Shown here piece by piece: positions 9,476-17,350 of a stretch of DNA of 64,000 nucleotides. Location of the stretch: positions 1 to 64,000 of the forward strand of contig JACRCW010000039.1 in assembly GCA_016218805.1 (NCBI GenBank), given 5' to 3'. The notes below the pieces were generated by a model. That model was not told where the DNA came from and did no database searches. It was given only the letters and a program-made list of their open reading frames with translations. How positions within the stretch are numbered: position 1 is the first letter of the stretch; each line of letters begins with the position of its first letter. Both the position numbers and the translations under genes were made by a program. This DNA is from Deltaproteobacteria bacterium. Its GTDB lineage: Bacteria > Myxococcota > JACRCW01.

Positions 9476-10645
9476 ATGAGGGACCTGCCACGGAATGTGT
9501 GGGCGCTGGGCGTGGTGTCGCTGCTGACGGACTTTGCCAGTGAGATGTGCGTGCCGCTGTTCCCGCTGCTGCTGGCGGCGTTGGGTTCTGGCGCCACGTG
9601 GCTGGGCGCCATGGAAGGCGCCGCGGATGCGGTGAGCGCGCTGGTGAAGCTGGCCGGCGGCCGCCTGAGTGACCGTCTGCCGCGGCGCAAGCCGCTGGTG
9701 CTGGCCGGGTACGCGCTGGCCGCGCTGGTGCGCCCGTTCTACGCGTGGGCGGCCGCGCCGTGGCAGGTGCTGGCCCTGCGCGCGTCAGACCGCGTGGGCA
9801 AGGGCCTGCGGACCGCGCCGCGGGACGCGCTGCTGGCGGATGCGGTGCCGCCCGAACGCCGTGCGGAGGCCTACGGGCTGCACCGCGCATTTGACCACGC
9901 CGGCGCCGTGCTGGGCCCACTGGTGGCCGCTGCCGTGCTGGCGTGGCGGCCGGACCTGGACGTGGTGCGCTGGGTCTTCCTCATCTCGCTGGTGCCGGGG
10001 GTGCTGTCCGTCGTGGCGGTGGCACTGGGCGTGCGCGAAGAGCCCCGCCTCCAACCGGCCGCGCATCACGCGGTGCAACCCGCCCCGCCGGGCCGCGGTG
10101 CGGTCCTGCTGCTGGCATTGACGGCGTGGTTCGCCGTGTTCCGCCTTCCGGAGGTCCTGTTCCTGGCGCGGCTGTCGTCGTTGGGAGCGGGCGGCGCGTG
10201 GCTGCCGCTGGCGTGGAGCGCCATGCACGTGGTCAAGAGCGCCACCGGCCGGCCCATGGGCGCGTGGGCGGACCGCGCGGGCCCGGAACGCGCGCTCCCG
10301 TTGGGATACGCCCTGTACGGTGTGACCGTGCTGTGGGCGTTCTCCGTCCATGACGCGCGTTGGCTGCTGGCTGCCATGCTGGTGTTTGCATTGCACCACG
10401 GGCTCACGGAAGGCGTGGAAAAGGCGCTGCTGAGCCGGTTGTGGCCGCCGGAGTCTCGCGGGACGGGATTTGGCGTGTATCACGGGCTGGTGGCGCTGCT
10501 GGCACTGCCCGCCGGGGCCGGCCAGGGGTGGCTGCTGGAGCACGTGGGCGCCCAGGCGCTGGGGAGCGTTCTCGCCGCCGGAGCCGCGGTGGCGTTTCTG
10601 GGAGCCAAGGCGGCGTCAGCGCGGCTGCGCGGCGCCGCACCCTGA
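9476..10645 (+). CDS. Major facilitator superfamily transporter
   Basis: The 389-residue integral membrane protein has alternating hydrophobic helices throughout (about 12). I prefer the ATG at 9476 over the TTG at 9467; a TAGG element sits about 9 bases upstream. Recognisable MFS features are the start of helix 1 (LLTDFASEMCVPLFPLLL), the loop 2-3 motif GGRLSDRLPRRKPLVLAGY and DRVGKGLRTAPRDALLAD, a signature of one MFS subfamily. AYGLHRAFDHAGAVLGPLVA corresponds to helix 5. The substrate cannot be told from sequence. No transcriptional partner is adjacent. Confidence 0.93.
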   Translation: MRDLPRNVWALGVVSLLTDFASEMCVPLFPLLLAALGSGATWLGAMEGAADAVSALVKLAGGRLSDRLPRRKPLVLAGYALAALVRPFYAWAAAPWQVLALRASDRVGKGLRTAPRDALLADAVPPERRAEAYGLHRAFDHAGAVLGPLVAAAVLAWRPDLDVVRWVFLISLVPGVLSVVAVALGVREEPRLQPAAHHAVQPAPPGRGAVLLLALTAWFAVFRLPEVLFLARLSSLGAGGAWLPLAWSAMHVVKSATGRPMGAWADRAGPERALPLGYALYGVTVLWAFSVHDARWLLAAMLVFALHHGLTEGVEKALLSRLWPPESRGTGFGVYHGLVALLALPAGAGQGWLLEHVGAQALGSVLAAGAAVAFLGAKAASARLRGAAP

Positions 10646-11304
10646 GCACACGGCCGGCGTGCGGGCGCGGTGGGCACACGCCCCGCCACGGCTTCCCCCC
10701 GTGTCACGCGGAACCAGGACCATGTCCCAGCGACCCGGCGTGGCCCGCCCACCGGGCCGGAGATCCACCCCCAGTGACCCGGGCATTGCCCCCCACCAGT
10801 CCGGAGGTGCCCCCAACCAACCTGGACGGCTTTCCCAGGTCAGGGGATGAACGTCCCCATGACACCTTGGGACGTTCCTATGTCGTGCGGTGTCGTTCCC
10901 CATGACACCCCTTGGCTGTCCCAGTGGCGGCACGGCCCTTCCCTGTTGTCAGGCCAGGCCCGCTCTGGGGCTGCGGCACTCGCGCGCACGACCCGGTTTC
11001 CCGATTTGACCCGGCGCGCGCTCCGTGCCGCCAGAACGCCGGTGGCCCCGGCAAACGGCATGAGCCCGAGACCGCTTTGCGGGAGTCGGTGCGGGAGCAT
11101 TCTGCCCATTCCTCCCGGAGGTGGAGGAAGCAACGGGGAGGAAGCTGCCGGCGTTGCGCCGTCAACGGCGTCGCGTGCGCCTGAGGCGCAGCAAGCTGTC
11201 TGGCGCACCCATTCCCCGCGTCGGCGGGCGCTTTCGCCAGGCGCGCCTCGAGGGCCTGTGCTCGCCAACTCGCGAAGTCTTGATCAACCCGCGATGGACC
11301 CTTG
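10646..11304. other. Long intergenic stretch between the MFS gene and the metal-efflux operon
   Basis: About 660 bases without a credible gene on either strand; all open frames translate to Pro/Arg/Ala-rich text. It holds the periodic repeat described separately (10744-10943) and, at its right end, the promoter and operator of the repressor gene. Nothing else recognisable was seen. Confidence 0.6.
10744..10943. repeat. Degenerate tandem repeat with a period of about 21-22 bp
   Basis: C-runs followed by A and a variable core recur at 10744, 10768, 10789, 10810, 10834, 10855, 10877, 10898 and 10920. The spacings are 24, 21, 21, 24, 21, 22, 21 and 22. The best-conserved units share CCCCATGACACC followed by TTGG (10855 and 10898). 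Others vary in the core but keep the C-run/A phasing and a GG step about 10 bases later. The spacing equals two DNA helical turns. The units are too divergent and too tightly packed for a CRISPR array, and no coding frame runs through them. Confidence 0.55.
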
Positions 11305-11334
11305 ACTACAACCTACTACACGGCGTAGGAGTAG
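11302..11334 (+). promoter_or_regulatory. Promoter and BlaI/CopY-type operator of the metal-efflux operon
   Basis: TTGACT at 11302-11307 is a good -35. The 17-bp dyad TACTACACGGCGTAGGA (11314-11330; arms TACTAC and GTAGGA, 5-base spacer) covers the expected -10. It also runs into the Shine-Dalgarno sequence AGGAG (11327-11331), 6 bases before the ATG at 11338. The arms match the TACTACA-NN-TGTAGTA type of site bound by BlaI/MecI/CopY-family repressors. The position predicts autorepression by blocking both polymerase and ribosome access. The site is visible; its binding is inferred. Confidence 0.7.
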
Positions 11335-11337
11335 AGC

Positions 11338-11718
11338 ATGTCCGCGACACGGCATGCGCTCGGTGAACTCGAGCACGCCATCATGAATGTCCTTTGGGCG
11401 CGCGCGCCTCTGTCGGTGCGTGAGGTTCTCGCCCGGCTGCGTCGTCGCCCCCCGCCCGCGTACACCACCGTGATGACCGTGCTGGACCGCCTCCACGCCA
11501 AGGGCCTTGTTGAGCGCGTGAAGGACGGCAAGGCGTTCCTGTACGGTCCCACGGTCACGTGCGACGAGTGGACCGCGGAAAACGCGCTTCGCGCGCTGGG
11601 CAGGGACCCCACCACGGGCGTCTTGGTCGCATTCCTGGACTCCGCCCAGCGGGCCGACTCGGACCTGATGGACCGCTTGGAGCGGCTGATCGCGGCACGG
11701 CGGGAGCGTGGCACTTGA
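11338..11718 (+). CDS. BlaI/MecI/CopY-family transcriptional repressor
   Basis: The 126-residue protein has the family's winged helix at residues 1-80: GELEHAIMNVLWARAPLSVREVLARL, then PPAYTTVMTVLDRLHAKGLVERVKDGKAFLYGP. A short C-terminal dimerisation helix ends the protein. These repressors are inactivated either by metal or by cleavage through an M56 sensor protease. The next gene encodes such a protease and overlaps this stop by 4 bases, so the two form a sensor-repressor pair. No beta-lactamase gene is present. The downstream genes encode a metal efflux pump, so I infer metal-responsive control of efflux. Confidence 0.92.
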   Translation: MSATRHALGELEHAIMNVLWARAPLSVREVLARLRRRPPPAYTTVMTVLDRLHAKGLVERVKDGKAFLYGPTVTCDEWTAENALRALGRDPTTGVLVAFLDSAQRADSDLMDRLERLIAARRERGT

Positions 11719-12689
11719 GCGCCCTCCTGCTCGGTCCGCCTCTCTTCCTGATCTTCGTCGTCTCCGCCATGGCGGCCTCCGCGTGCGTGTCCTTGTTCCG
11801 CCGGTGGAGCGCACGGCAATCCGCGCTGCTCGCGTTCCTTGCAACCGCGGGACCCCTGTTGGCGGCCCTGCTGACATTCGCCGCCTTCCTGGGTCCGCTG
11901 TTTGAAGGCCACTGCCACTGCGCGGAACATGGTCTGCATCATCCGCACCTTTGCCCACTGCACCCGTTGCACGCCGCAGGCTTGGTTGCGCCAAGCGCCT
12001 ACCTTCTGGCCGCATGGGCCCTGTTCGTCGCGCCAGAGGTCATGGTTCTGGCGCACAGCGTGCTGCGCGCGGCAAGGTGGCGCCGCGCTGTCCTGCGATT
12101 GCCCGCGCAGGTCATCAGGGGCTGCCAGGTGCGCCTCTCCCCCTGCGGCGGCCTCGGCGCGGTGACGGTCGGCCTGTTGCGCCCGGTAATCGTCGTCGAC
12201 CCGCGCGCCTGGGAGGCCCTGGAGCCGGCGGAACGGGAAGCCGTCGTCCTGCACGAAGCTGCCCATGCCCGAAGGCGGGACGGGTCCGTCCTCTTCATCC
12301 TCCGCCTGTGGTCGGCGCTGGTCCCGGTGCCCTCGCTCCGGCGCACCGTGGACGCATGGCGGGAGGCCGCGGAACACGCCTGTGACCGGGCCGCCGCGGC
12401 GACGCTGGGGAGCCCATGCACCGTCGCTGCCGCGCTCGTGGCGGTGGAGGGCTCGCGCCACGGCTGCCGCGGCGCCCCGCCGCTCGCCGTGCTCCCGGTG
12501 GCGGGTGGTGCCGGCCTGGAGGACCGCGTCCAATCACTGCTGGCCGTGGAGCACGGGACAACCCGGGCCGCGGTGCCCGCCCTCGCACCGGTCGTCGCCG
12601 TTGCGCTTGCCGCCGCGGCCATTGCCCTGACCGTCCCGACCCACCACCTCGTCGAAACCACGCTCGGTTTCCTTCTCTCGTCCCATTGA
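11715..12689 (+). CDS. M56 (BlaR1-type) membrane metalloprotease with His/Cys-rich loop
   Basis: The product is about 324 residues, beginning at the TTG at 11715 that overlaps the repressor stop (TTGA). Hydrophobic helices lie at about 1-22, 32-60, 88-110 and near the C-terminus. The zinc protease motif HEAAH is at about 180-184, followed by the EHACD element, as in M56 peptidases. There is no penicillin-binding sensor domain. Instead, the loop at about residues 66-86, between two helices, holds 8 His and 3 Cys in 21 residues, a likely metal-binding sensor. Inferred role: metal binding outside the membrane triggers cleavage of the BlaI-like repressor. The family assignment is firm; the metal trigger is inferred from the loop and the neighbouring efflux genes. 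Confidence 0.88.
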   Translation: MSALLLGPPLFLIFVVSAMAASACVSLFRRWSARQSALLAFLATAGPLLAALLTFAAFLGPLFEGHCHCAEHGLHHPHLCPLHPLHAAGLVAPSAYLLAAWALFVAPEVMVLAHSVLRAARWRRAVLRLPAQVIRGCQVRLSPCGGLGAVTVGLLRPVIVVDPRAWEALEPAEREAVVLHEAAHARRRDGSVLFILRLWSALVPVPSLRRTVDAWREAAEHACDRAAAATLGSPCTVAAALVAVEGSRHGCRGAPPLAVLPVAGGAGLEDRVQSLLAVEHGTTRAAVPALAPVVAVALAAAAIALTVPTHHLVETTLGFLLSSH

Positions 12690-12721
12690 TGACGCATGCG
12701 CCCGCTCGGAGATGCACTCCC

Positions 12722-14272
12722 ATGGCCCGAACTACTACGCCGAGTAGTATCGCAATGTCGTTCCTGGTCCTCACCCTGGCCGCGTGCCCGCGGCCGGGCG
12801 GCCCCGAACCGCACGGACATGGCCACGAGGAGTCCGCCGAACCCGAGGCCCCGCCGGTGGCCATCACGCGTTGGACCGGGCGACACGAACTGTTCGTCGA
12901 GTTTCCCTCGCCCGTGGCCGCCCAACCCATGCGCTTCCACGCCCACGTGACGAGGCTGGAGGGCACGCAGGCCGCCACGCGGGGCGTCTTCCGGGTGCTG
13001 TTCCGGCGGGGCGACACCGTCGTCGCGCAGGCCAGCGCGGCAGGCGTGACCCGCCCGGGTGTCTTCAAGCCGGAAACCACGGCGCCCGCTGCCGGGGACT
13101 ACCAGGTCGCCATGGTCTACGACGTCGAGGGCGTCACGGACACGTTCGAATGCGGGACCGTCACCGTGCACGCCACGCCGCCCGGGCCGAAGGAGGAGGC
13201 GCCGGGTGGCGCTGCCATCACGTTTCTCAAGGAGACCCAGTGGCGCATCCCGTTTGCCACGGCCGTTGCTGAGGAGAGGCCGCTCGCCGTGGAGCGCGAG
13301 TTCGCCGCTGTCGTCGACGCGGCGGGTTCCTCTCAACTCACGATCAATGCGCCCGTGGCCGGGCGCGTCCTCTTCCCGTCGTCGGGTTCGCTGGTCGTGG
13401 GAACCCGGGTGTCGGCGGGAGCGACCCTTGCCACGCTTGTGCCGTTGCTGTTCGGTGATGACCTGGCTCGGCTGCAGGCGTCTATCGCCGAATTGCGCGT
13501 GACCCAGGCGCAGCAGGAACGGGAAGTGAAACGCCTGGGGGACCTGGTGCAGCAAGGCCTCCGCACCAACCAGGACGTTGTGGAAGCGGCGAACCACCTG
13601 GAGACCACGCAGGTCCGCCTGCGAACGGCGGAGGAGCGGCTGACGCGCGTCCTGGCCACGGGCCAGCGGGACGGGGTTGCCGTGCGGAGCCCGCTGGACG
13701 CCCTGGTGTCGCAGGTCCACGTCGGGAACGGAGACACCGTCCAGGCGGGAATGCCCATCCTGCGCGTCGCGGACGTCCAGCGCCTGTGGCTGACCATGAG
13801 GTCCATCGCGCGCCCTCTCGCGGAAACGGCGGACGCGCTCCCGGTGGCGGTGCGTTTCGCGAACGGTTCCCTCGTCGACCTTGCGGCCTACGCGCCGCGG
13901 CTCCTCTCCGTCCACCCGGTCACGGACCCGGAGAGCCGCATCGCCACGTGGACCGTCGAGTTGGCGCGCGGCTCGACGTCCCCGCTCCTTGCGCTCGGCT
14001 CCTCCGTGGTGGTGGTCATGCGGATGGACCAACCCGCCAACGTCGTCGCAGTCCCGCGGACCGCGGTGGTGGAGTTGAACACGCGCCCGTGGGTGTTCGT
14101 GCAGGTGGAAGGCGAGACGTTCGAGAAGCGCGGCGTGGTCACGGGTCGCAGCGACGGGACCTGGGTGCAGATCGTCTCCGGCGTCGCCGCGGGTGAACGT
14201 GTCGTGACGCGCGGCGGTTTTGACATCCACCTGTCGTCGCTCATGGGCACGATGGAAAGCCACCGGCACTGA
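12722..14272 (+). CDS. CusB/CzcB-type RND efflux periplasmic adaptor lipoprotein
   Basis: The protein is about 516 residues. I chose the ATG at 12722 because it gives a standard lipoprotein signal (Arg3, then hydrophobic, lipobox LTLAAC with Cys22). GGAG lies about 10 bases upstream. Alternatives are the ATG at 12689, which overlaps the M56 stop (TGATG), and the ATG at 12755. A metal-binding HGHGH stands at 31-35, and the C-terminus ends SHRH. An Ig-like domain (about 45-150) precedes the adaptor core: beta-barrel/lipoyl half VAGRVLFPSSGSLVVGTRVSAG, a helical hairpin (DDLARLQASIAELRVTQAQQ), then VRSPLDALVSQVHVGNGDTVQAG and the membrane-proximal domain. It links the RND pump and the TolC-like exit duct. 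A probable operator dyad lies over its first codons. Confidence 0.9.
   Translation: MARTTTPSSIAMSFLVLTLAACPRPGGPEPHGHGHEESAEPEAPPVAITRWTGRHELFVEFPSPVAAQPMRFHAHVTRLEGTQAATRGVFRVLFRRGDTVVAQASAAGVTRPGVFKPETTAPAAGDYQVAMVYDVEGVTDTFECGTVTVHATPPGPKEEAPGGAAITFLKETQWRIPFATAVAEERPLAVEREFAAVVDAAGSSQLTINAPVAGRVLFPSSGSLVVGTRVSAGATLATLVPLLFGDDLARLQASIAELRVTQAQQEREVKRLGDLVQQGLRTNQDVVEAANHLETTQVRLRTAEERLTRVLATGQRDGVAVRSPLDALVSQVHVGNGDTVQAGMPILRVADVQRLWLTMRSIARPLAETADALPVAVRFANGSLVDLAAYAPRLLSVHPVTDPESRIATWTVELARGSTSPLLALGSSVVVVMRMDQPANVVAVPRTAVVELNTRPWVFVQVEGETFEKRGVVTGRSDGTWVQIVSGVAAGERVVTRGGFDIHLSSLMGTMESHRH
12733..12749 (+). promoter_or_regulatory. Second BlaI/CopY-type operator dyad
   Basis: TACTACGCCGAGTAGTA is a perfect 6-bp inverted repeat (TACTAC/GTAGTA) with a 5-base spacer. 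This is the same 6-5-6 geometry as the dyad at 11314-11330 in front of the repressor gene. It sits at the very start of the adaptor gene, within codons 4-10 if translation begins at 12722, or just upstream if it begins at 12755. It could repress an internal promoter for the efflux genes or act as a roadblock to read-through. Binding is inferred. Confidence 0.65.
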
Positions 14273-14278
14273 GGCCCC

Positions 14279-17200
14279 ATGTTCGACGCCATCATCCGAC
14301 TCTCCCTGCGGCACACCGGTCTCGTCGTCGCCCTGGCGCTGGCGGTGCTGGGATTCGGCATCGCAGTGGCCTCCGAGATGCCTGTGGATGTGCTGCCTGA
14401 CCTCTCCGCGCCTTCCGTCACCGTCATCACCGAGGCGCGCGGCATGGCGCCCGAGGAGGTGGAGCAACTCGTCACCATTCCCATCGAACAGGCCATCAAC
14501 GGAGCAACGGGCGTGCGCCGCCTGCGCTCGTCGTCGGCCGTGGGCATCTCGCTGGTCTGGGTCGAGTTCGACTGGGACGTGCCCGGGATGTACTCGCGCC
14601 AGGTCGTCGCCGAGAAGCTGGCCGTGGCGCGCTCGTCGCTTCCCGCCGGCATCGAGCCGGTGATGGCACCCATGTCATCCATCATGGGCGAGATCATGTT
14701 CGTCGGCCTGAAGGGTAGCGCCAGCATCGACGCCACCGCGGTGCGCGAAACCGCCGAGTGGCTCGTGCGGCGCCGGCTGCTCGGCGTGCCGGGCGTGGCG
14801 CAGGTGGTGCCCATTGGCGGCGCGATCAAGCAGGTCCACGTGGTGCTTGATCCCGATCGACTCACGCAGCTGGGCATGGACGCCGCATCAATCCAGGACG
14901 CGCTGAACGGCGCCTTTGAGAACACACCCGGCGGGTTCATTGTCGCCAGCGACCAGGAATACCTCGTGCGCGGCATCGGCCGGGTCACCTCGGTGGAGGC
15001 GGTCGGCCGCGTGGTCGTGGGCCGGCATCATGGCGTACCGGTCCTGCTGCGCGATGTGGCGGACGTGCGCGTGGGCGAGGCAATTCGGCGTGGCGACGCA
15101 TCCGTCGAGGGCACACCGGCCGTCACGCTGAAGATCCAGAAGCAGCCGCAGGCCAACACGCTCGAGCTCACGCGGCGCATCGACGTGGTGCTCGACGACC
15201 TGCAGGAGTCCCTGCCGAAGGGGATGACACTGTACCGCAAGGGTTTCCGCCAGGCGGACTTCATCGACCTGGCCATCAAGAACGTGATGGACGTGCTGCG
15301 GGACGGGTCCATCCTGGTCACGCTGGTGCTCATCCTGTTCCTGCTCAACTGGCGGCCCACGCTGATTTCCCTGGCCGCCCTCCCGTTGTCGCTGCTTGTC
15401 GGCATCCTGGTCCTGCGCTGGCTGGGCGCGTCCATGAACACCATGACGCTCGGCGGGTTCGCCATCGCCATCGGCGAACTGGTGGACGACGCCATCATCG
15501 GCGTGGAGAACGTGCACCGGCGGCTGCGCGACAACAGCCTCGTTCCCGAGAGCGCGCGCCGGCCCGTTTTCGACATCGTCTCCGAGGCGTCCCGCGAGGT
15601 CCGCGGGTCCATTGTGTTTGCGACCACGATCATCCTCATGGTCTTTGCGCCGTTGTTCTTTCTCAGCGGGCTGGAGGGACGCCTGCTCCGGCCGCTGGGC
15701 ACCGCGTACGTGGTCAGCATTGGCGCGTCACTGATTGTGGCGCTGACGGTCACCCCGGTGCTCTGCCTGCTCCTGCTGGGCGGCACACCGCACGCCGTAC
15801 GGGCTGACTGGGCCATGGTGCGGTGGATGAAGGCCGGGTACCGCCGGATCCTCCACGGCCTCGTACGCCACGGCGCGGTCATCGGCGTGCTGTCGTTGGC
15901 CGGTGCCATCACCGCCACCACCGCCATGTTCTCGTTTGGCCGGCGGTTCCTGCCTGAGTTCAACGAGGGCGCGCTGAACATTGCCGCGGCCACGGCGCCG
16001 GGGACGTCGCTGGCGACCTCGATTGAGATGGTTGGACGCCTGGAGTCCTTCCTCGTCGCTCATCCGGCCGTGGCCTCCGTGGTTCGCCAGACGGGCCGCG
16101 CTGAGCGTGACGAGCATGCGCAGGACGTCAACTTCTCCGAGCTCGAGGTGGGGCTGAACATTGAGGAGGGAGATCGGGAACGTGTCCTCGCGGACATCCG
16201 CGAGCAGGCGGCGCGGATTCCCGGGCTCGCTGTGGCGGTGGGCCAGCCCATCAGCCACCGCATCGAGCACCTGCTCAGCGGCGTGCGCGCCCCGCTGGTC
16301 CTGCGCATCTTTGGCGACGACCTGGACCAGCTGCGGGCCCTGGCGCGGCAGGCGGAGGCGGCCATGAAGCGCGTGCCCGGTCTCGTTGATGTCAACGTGG
16401 AGCAGCAGACGGAGATCCCCCAACTTGCCATCCGTCCGCGTGAGACAGAGCTGGCGGCGTTCGGGATGACGCCTGGCCAGCTTGCGCGCTTCACCGAAAT
16501 GGCCCTTGCTGGCCAGGTGGTGGGCACGTGGTGGGAACACCAGCGCTCGTACGACGTCATCCTGCGGATGCCGGACGCGTACCGTGCCAGCGCGGATCTC
16601 GTGGGCGCTACGCCAGTGCACCACATGGACGGGCGGGCGGTTCCCCTGTCAGCCGTGGCCACCATCGACAGGACGCTTGCGCCAAACCTTGTGAACCGGG
16701 AGAACGCGCAGCGGCGGATCGTGGTGTCAGCAAGCGTCACCGGTCGGGATGTGCGCGGTGCCGCGGAGGACGTGCTGCGCAGCGTGACCGCGCAGGTGAG
16801 GCTGCCGCCGCAGTACCACGTGGAGCTTGGTGGCGAGTTCGAGAGCGAGGCGCGGGCCAGCCGCACCATCCTGCTTCTCTCTTTGCTGGCGATCCTGGGG
16901 ATGGCCGTGCTTCTCGGCATCGCGTTCCGATCTGCGCGCGACGCAGCGCTCGTGATGGTGAACCTCCCGCTTGCTCTCATGGGCGGCGCGGCGGCCGTCG
17001 CCATGACCGGGAGCATCCTGAGCGTGGCCTCCCTCGTTGGGTTCATCACCCTGTTCGGGGTGGCCACGCGTAACGGGATCATGATGGTGACGCACTACCG
17101 TCACCTCGTGGTCCGCGAGCAGCGGACCCTCCGCGACGCCGTGCTGGACGGGAGCGTGGACCGGCTCGTCCCCATCCTGATGACTGCGCTCACTGCGGCG

Positions 17201-17350
17201 CTCGGGCTCGTTCCCATCGTGCTGGCCACCGGTGAACCCGGCAACGAGATCCAGGCACCCATGGCCGCGGTCATCCTCGGCGGCCTCGTCACTTCCACCG
17301 TGTTGAACCTGTTTGTCGTGCCGCCGCTGTTCACGCGGTTCGCGAGGTGA
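14279..17350 (+). CDS. CusA/CzcA-type heavy-metal efflux RND transporter
   Basis: The 1023-residue inner-membrane proton antiporter has the usual heavy-metal RND length and layout: a first helix, then a large periplasmic domain beginning SEMPVDVLPDLSAPSVTVITEARG. Helices 2-6 run from about 340 to 500, followed by a second periplasmic domain and helices 8-12. The proton-relay helix reads IAIGELVDDAIIGVENVHRR (about 396-415), with the acidic residues typical of CusA/CzcA. GVATRNGIMMVTHYRHL near 925 is another family signature. It exports metal from the periplasm or cytoplasm through the adaptor and TolC-like partners encoded on either side. Monovalent (Cu/Ag) versus divalent (Zn/Co/Cd) specificity cannot be decided here. 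Confidence 0.96.
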   Translation: MFDAIIRLSLRHTGLVVALALAVLGFGIAVASEMPVDVLPDLSAPSVTVITEARGMAPEEVEQLVTIPIEQAINGATGVRRLRSSSAVGISLVWVEFDWDVPGMYSRQVVAEKLAVARSSLPAGIEPVMAPMSSIMGEIMFVGLKGSASIDATAVRETAEWLVRRRLLGVPGVAQVVPIGGAIKQVHVVLDPDRLTQLGMDAASIQDALNGAFENTPGGFIVASDQEYLVRGIGRVTSVEAVGRVVVGRHHGVPVLLRDVADVRVGEAIRRGDASVEGTPAVTLKIQKQPQANTLELTRRIDVVLDDLQESLPKGMTLYRKGFRQADFIDLAIKNVMDVLRDGSILVTLVLILFLLNWRPTLISLAALPLSLLVGILVLRWLGASMNTMTLGGFAIAIGELVDDAIIGVENVHRRLRDNSLVPESARRPVFDIVSEASREVRGSIVFATTIILMVFAPLFFLSGLEGRLLRPLGTAYVVSIGASLIVALTVTPVLCLLLLGGTPHAVRADWAMVRWMKAGYRRILHGLVRHGAVIGVLSLAGAITATTAMFSFGRRFLPEFNEGALNIAAATAPGTSLATSIEMVGRLESFLVAHPAVASVVRQTGRAERDEHAQDVNFSELEVGLNIEEGDRERVLADIREQAARIPGLAVAVGQPISHRIEHLLSGVRAPLVLRIFGDDLDQLRALARQAEAAMKRVPGLVDVNVEQQTEIPQLAIRPRETELAAFGMTPGQLARFTEMALAGQVVGTWWEHQRSYDVILRMPDAYRASADLVGATPVHHMDGRAVPLSAVATIDRTLAPNLVNRENAQRRIVVSASVTGRDVRGAAEDVLRSVTAQVRLPPQYHVELGGEFESEARASRTILLLSLLAILGMAVLLGIAFRSARDAALVMVNLPLALMGGAAAVAMTGSILSVASLVGFITLFGVATRNGIMMVTHYRHLVVREQRTLRDAVLDGSVDRLVPILMTALTAALGLVPIVLATGEPGNEIQAPMAAVILGGLVTSTVLNLFVVPPLFTRFAR

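Noticed and set aside
9426-9920. N-terminal extension of the Cys-rich lipoprotein gene
   Set aside because: The extension is antisense to the MFS transporter, is Pro/Arg-rich, and would bury the lipoprotein signal internally.
10744-10943. CRISPR-like array
   Set aside because: The units abut one another with no spacers, diverge strongly, and no cas genes are present.
11338-12689. Beta-lactam resistance (blaI-blaR1) locus
   Set aside because: No beta-lactamase or PBP gene follows, and the M56 protein has no penicillin-binding sensor domain; the downstream genes encode metal efflux.
11999-14467. Very long minus-strand open frame (about 820 codons) over the efflux genes
   Set aside because: It is antisense to the M56 and adaptor genes and its translation is Arg/Pro/His-rich without domains; it is a shadow created by high GC and codon bias.
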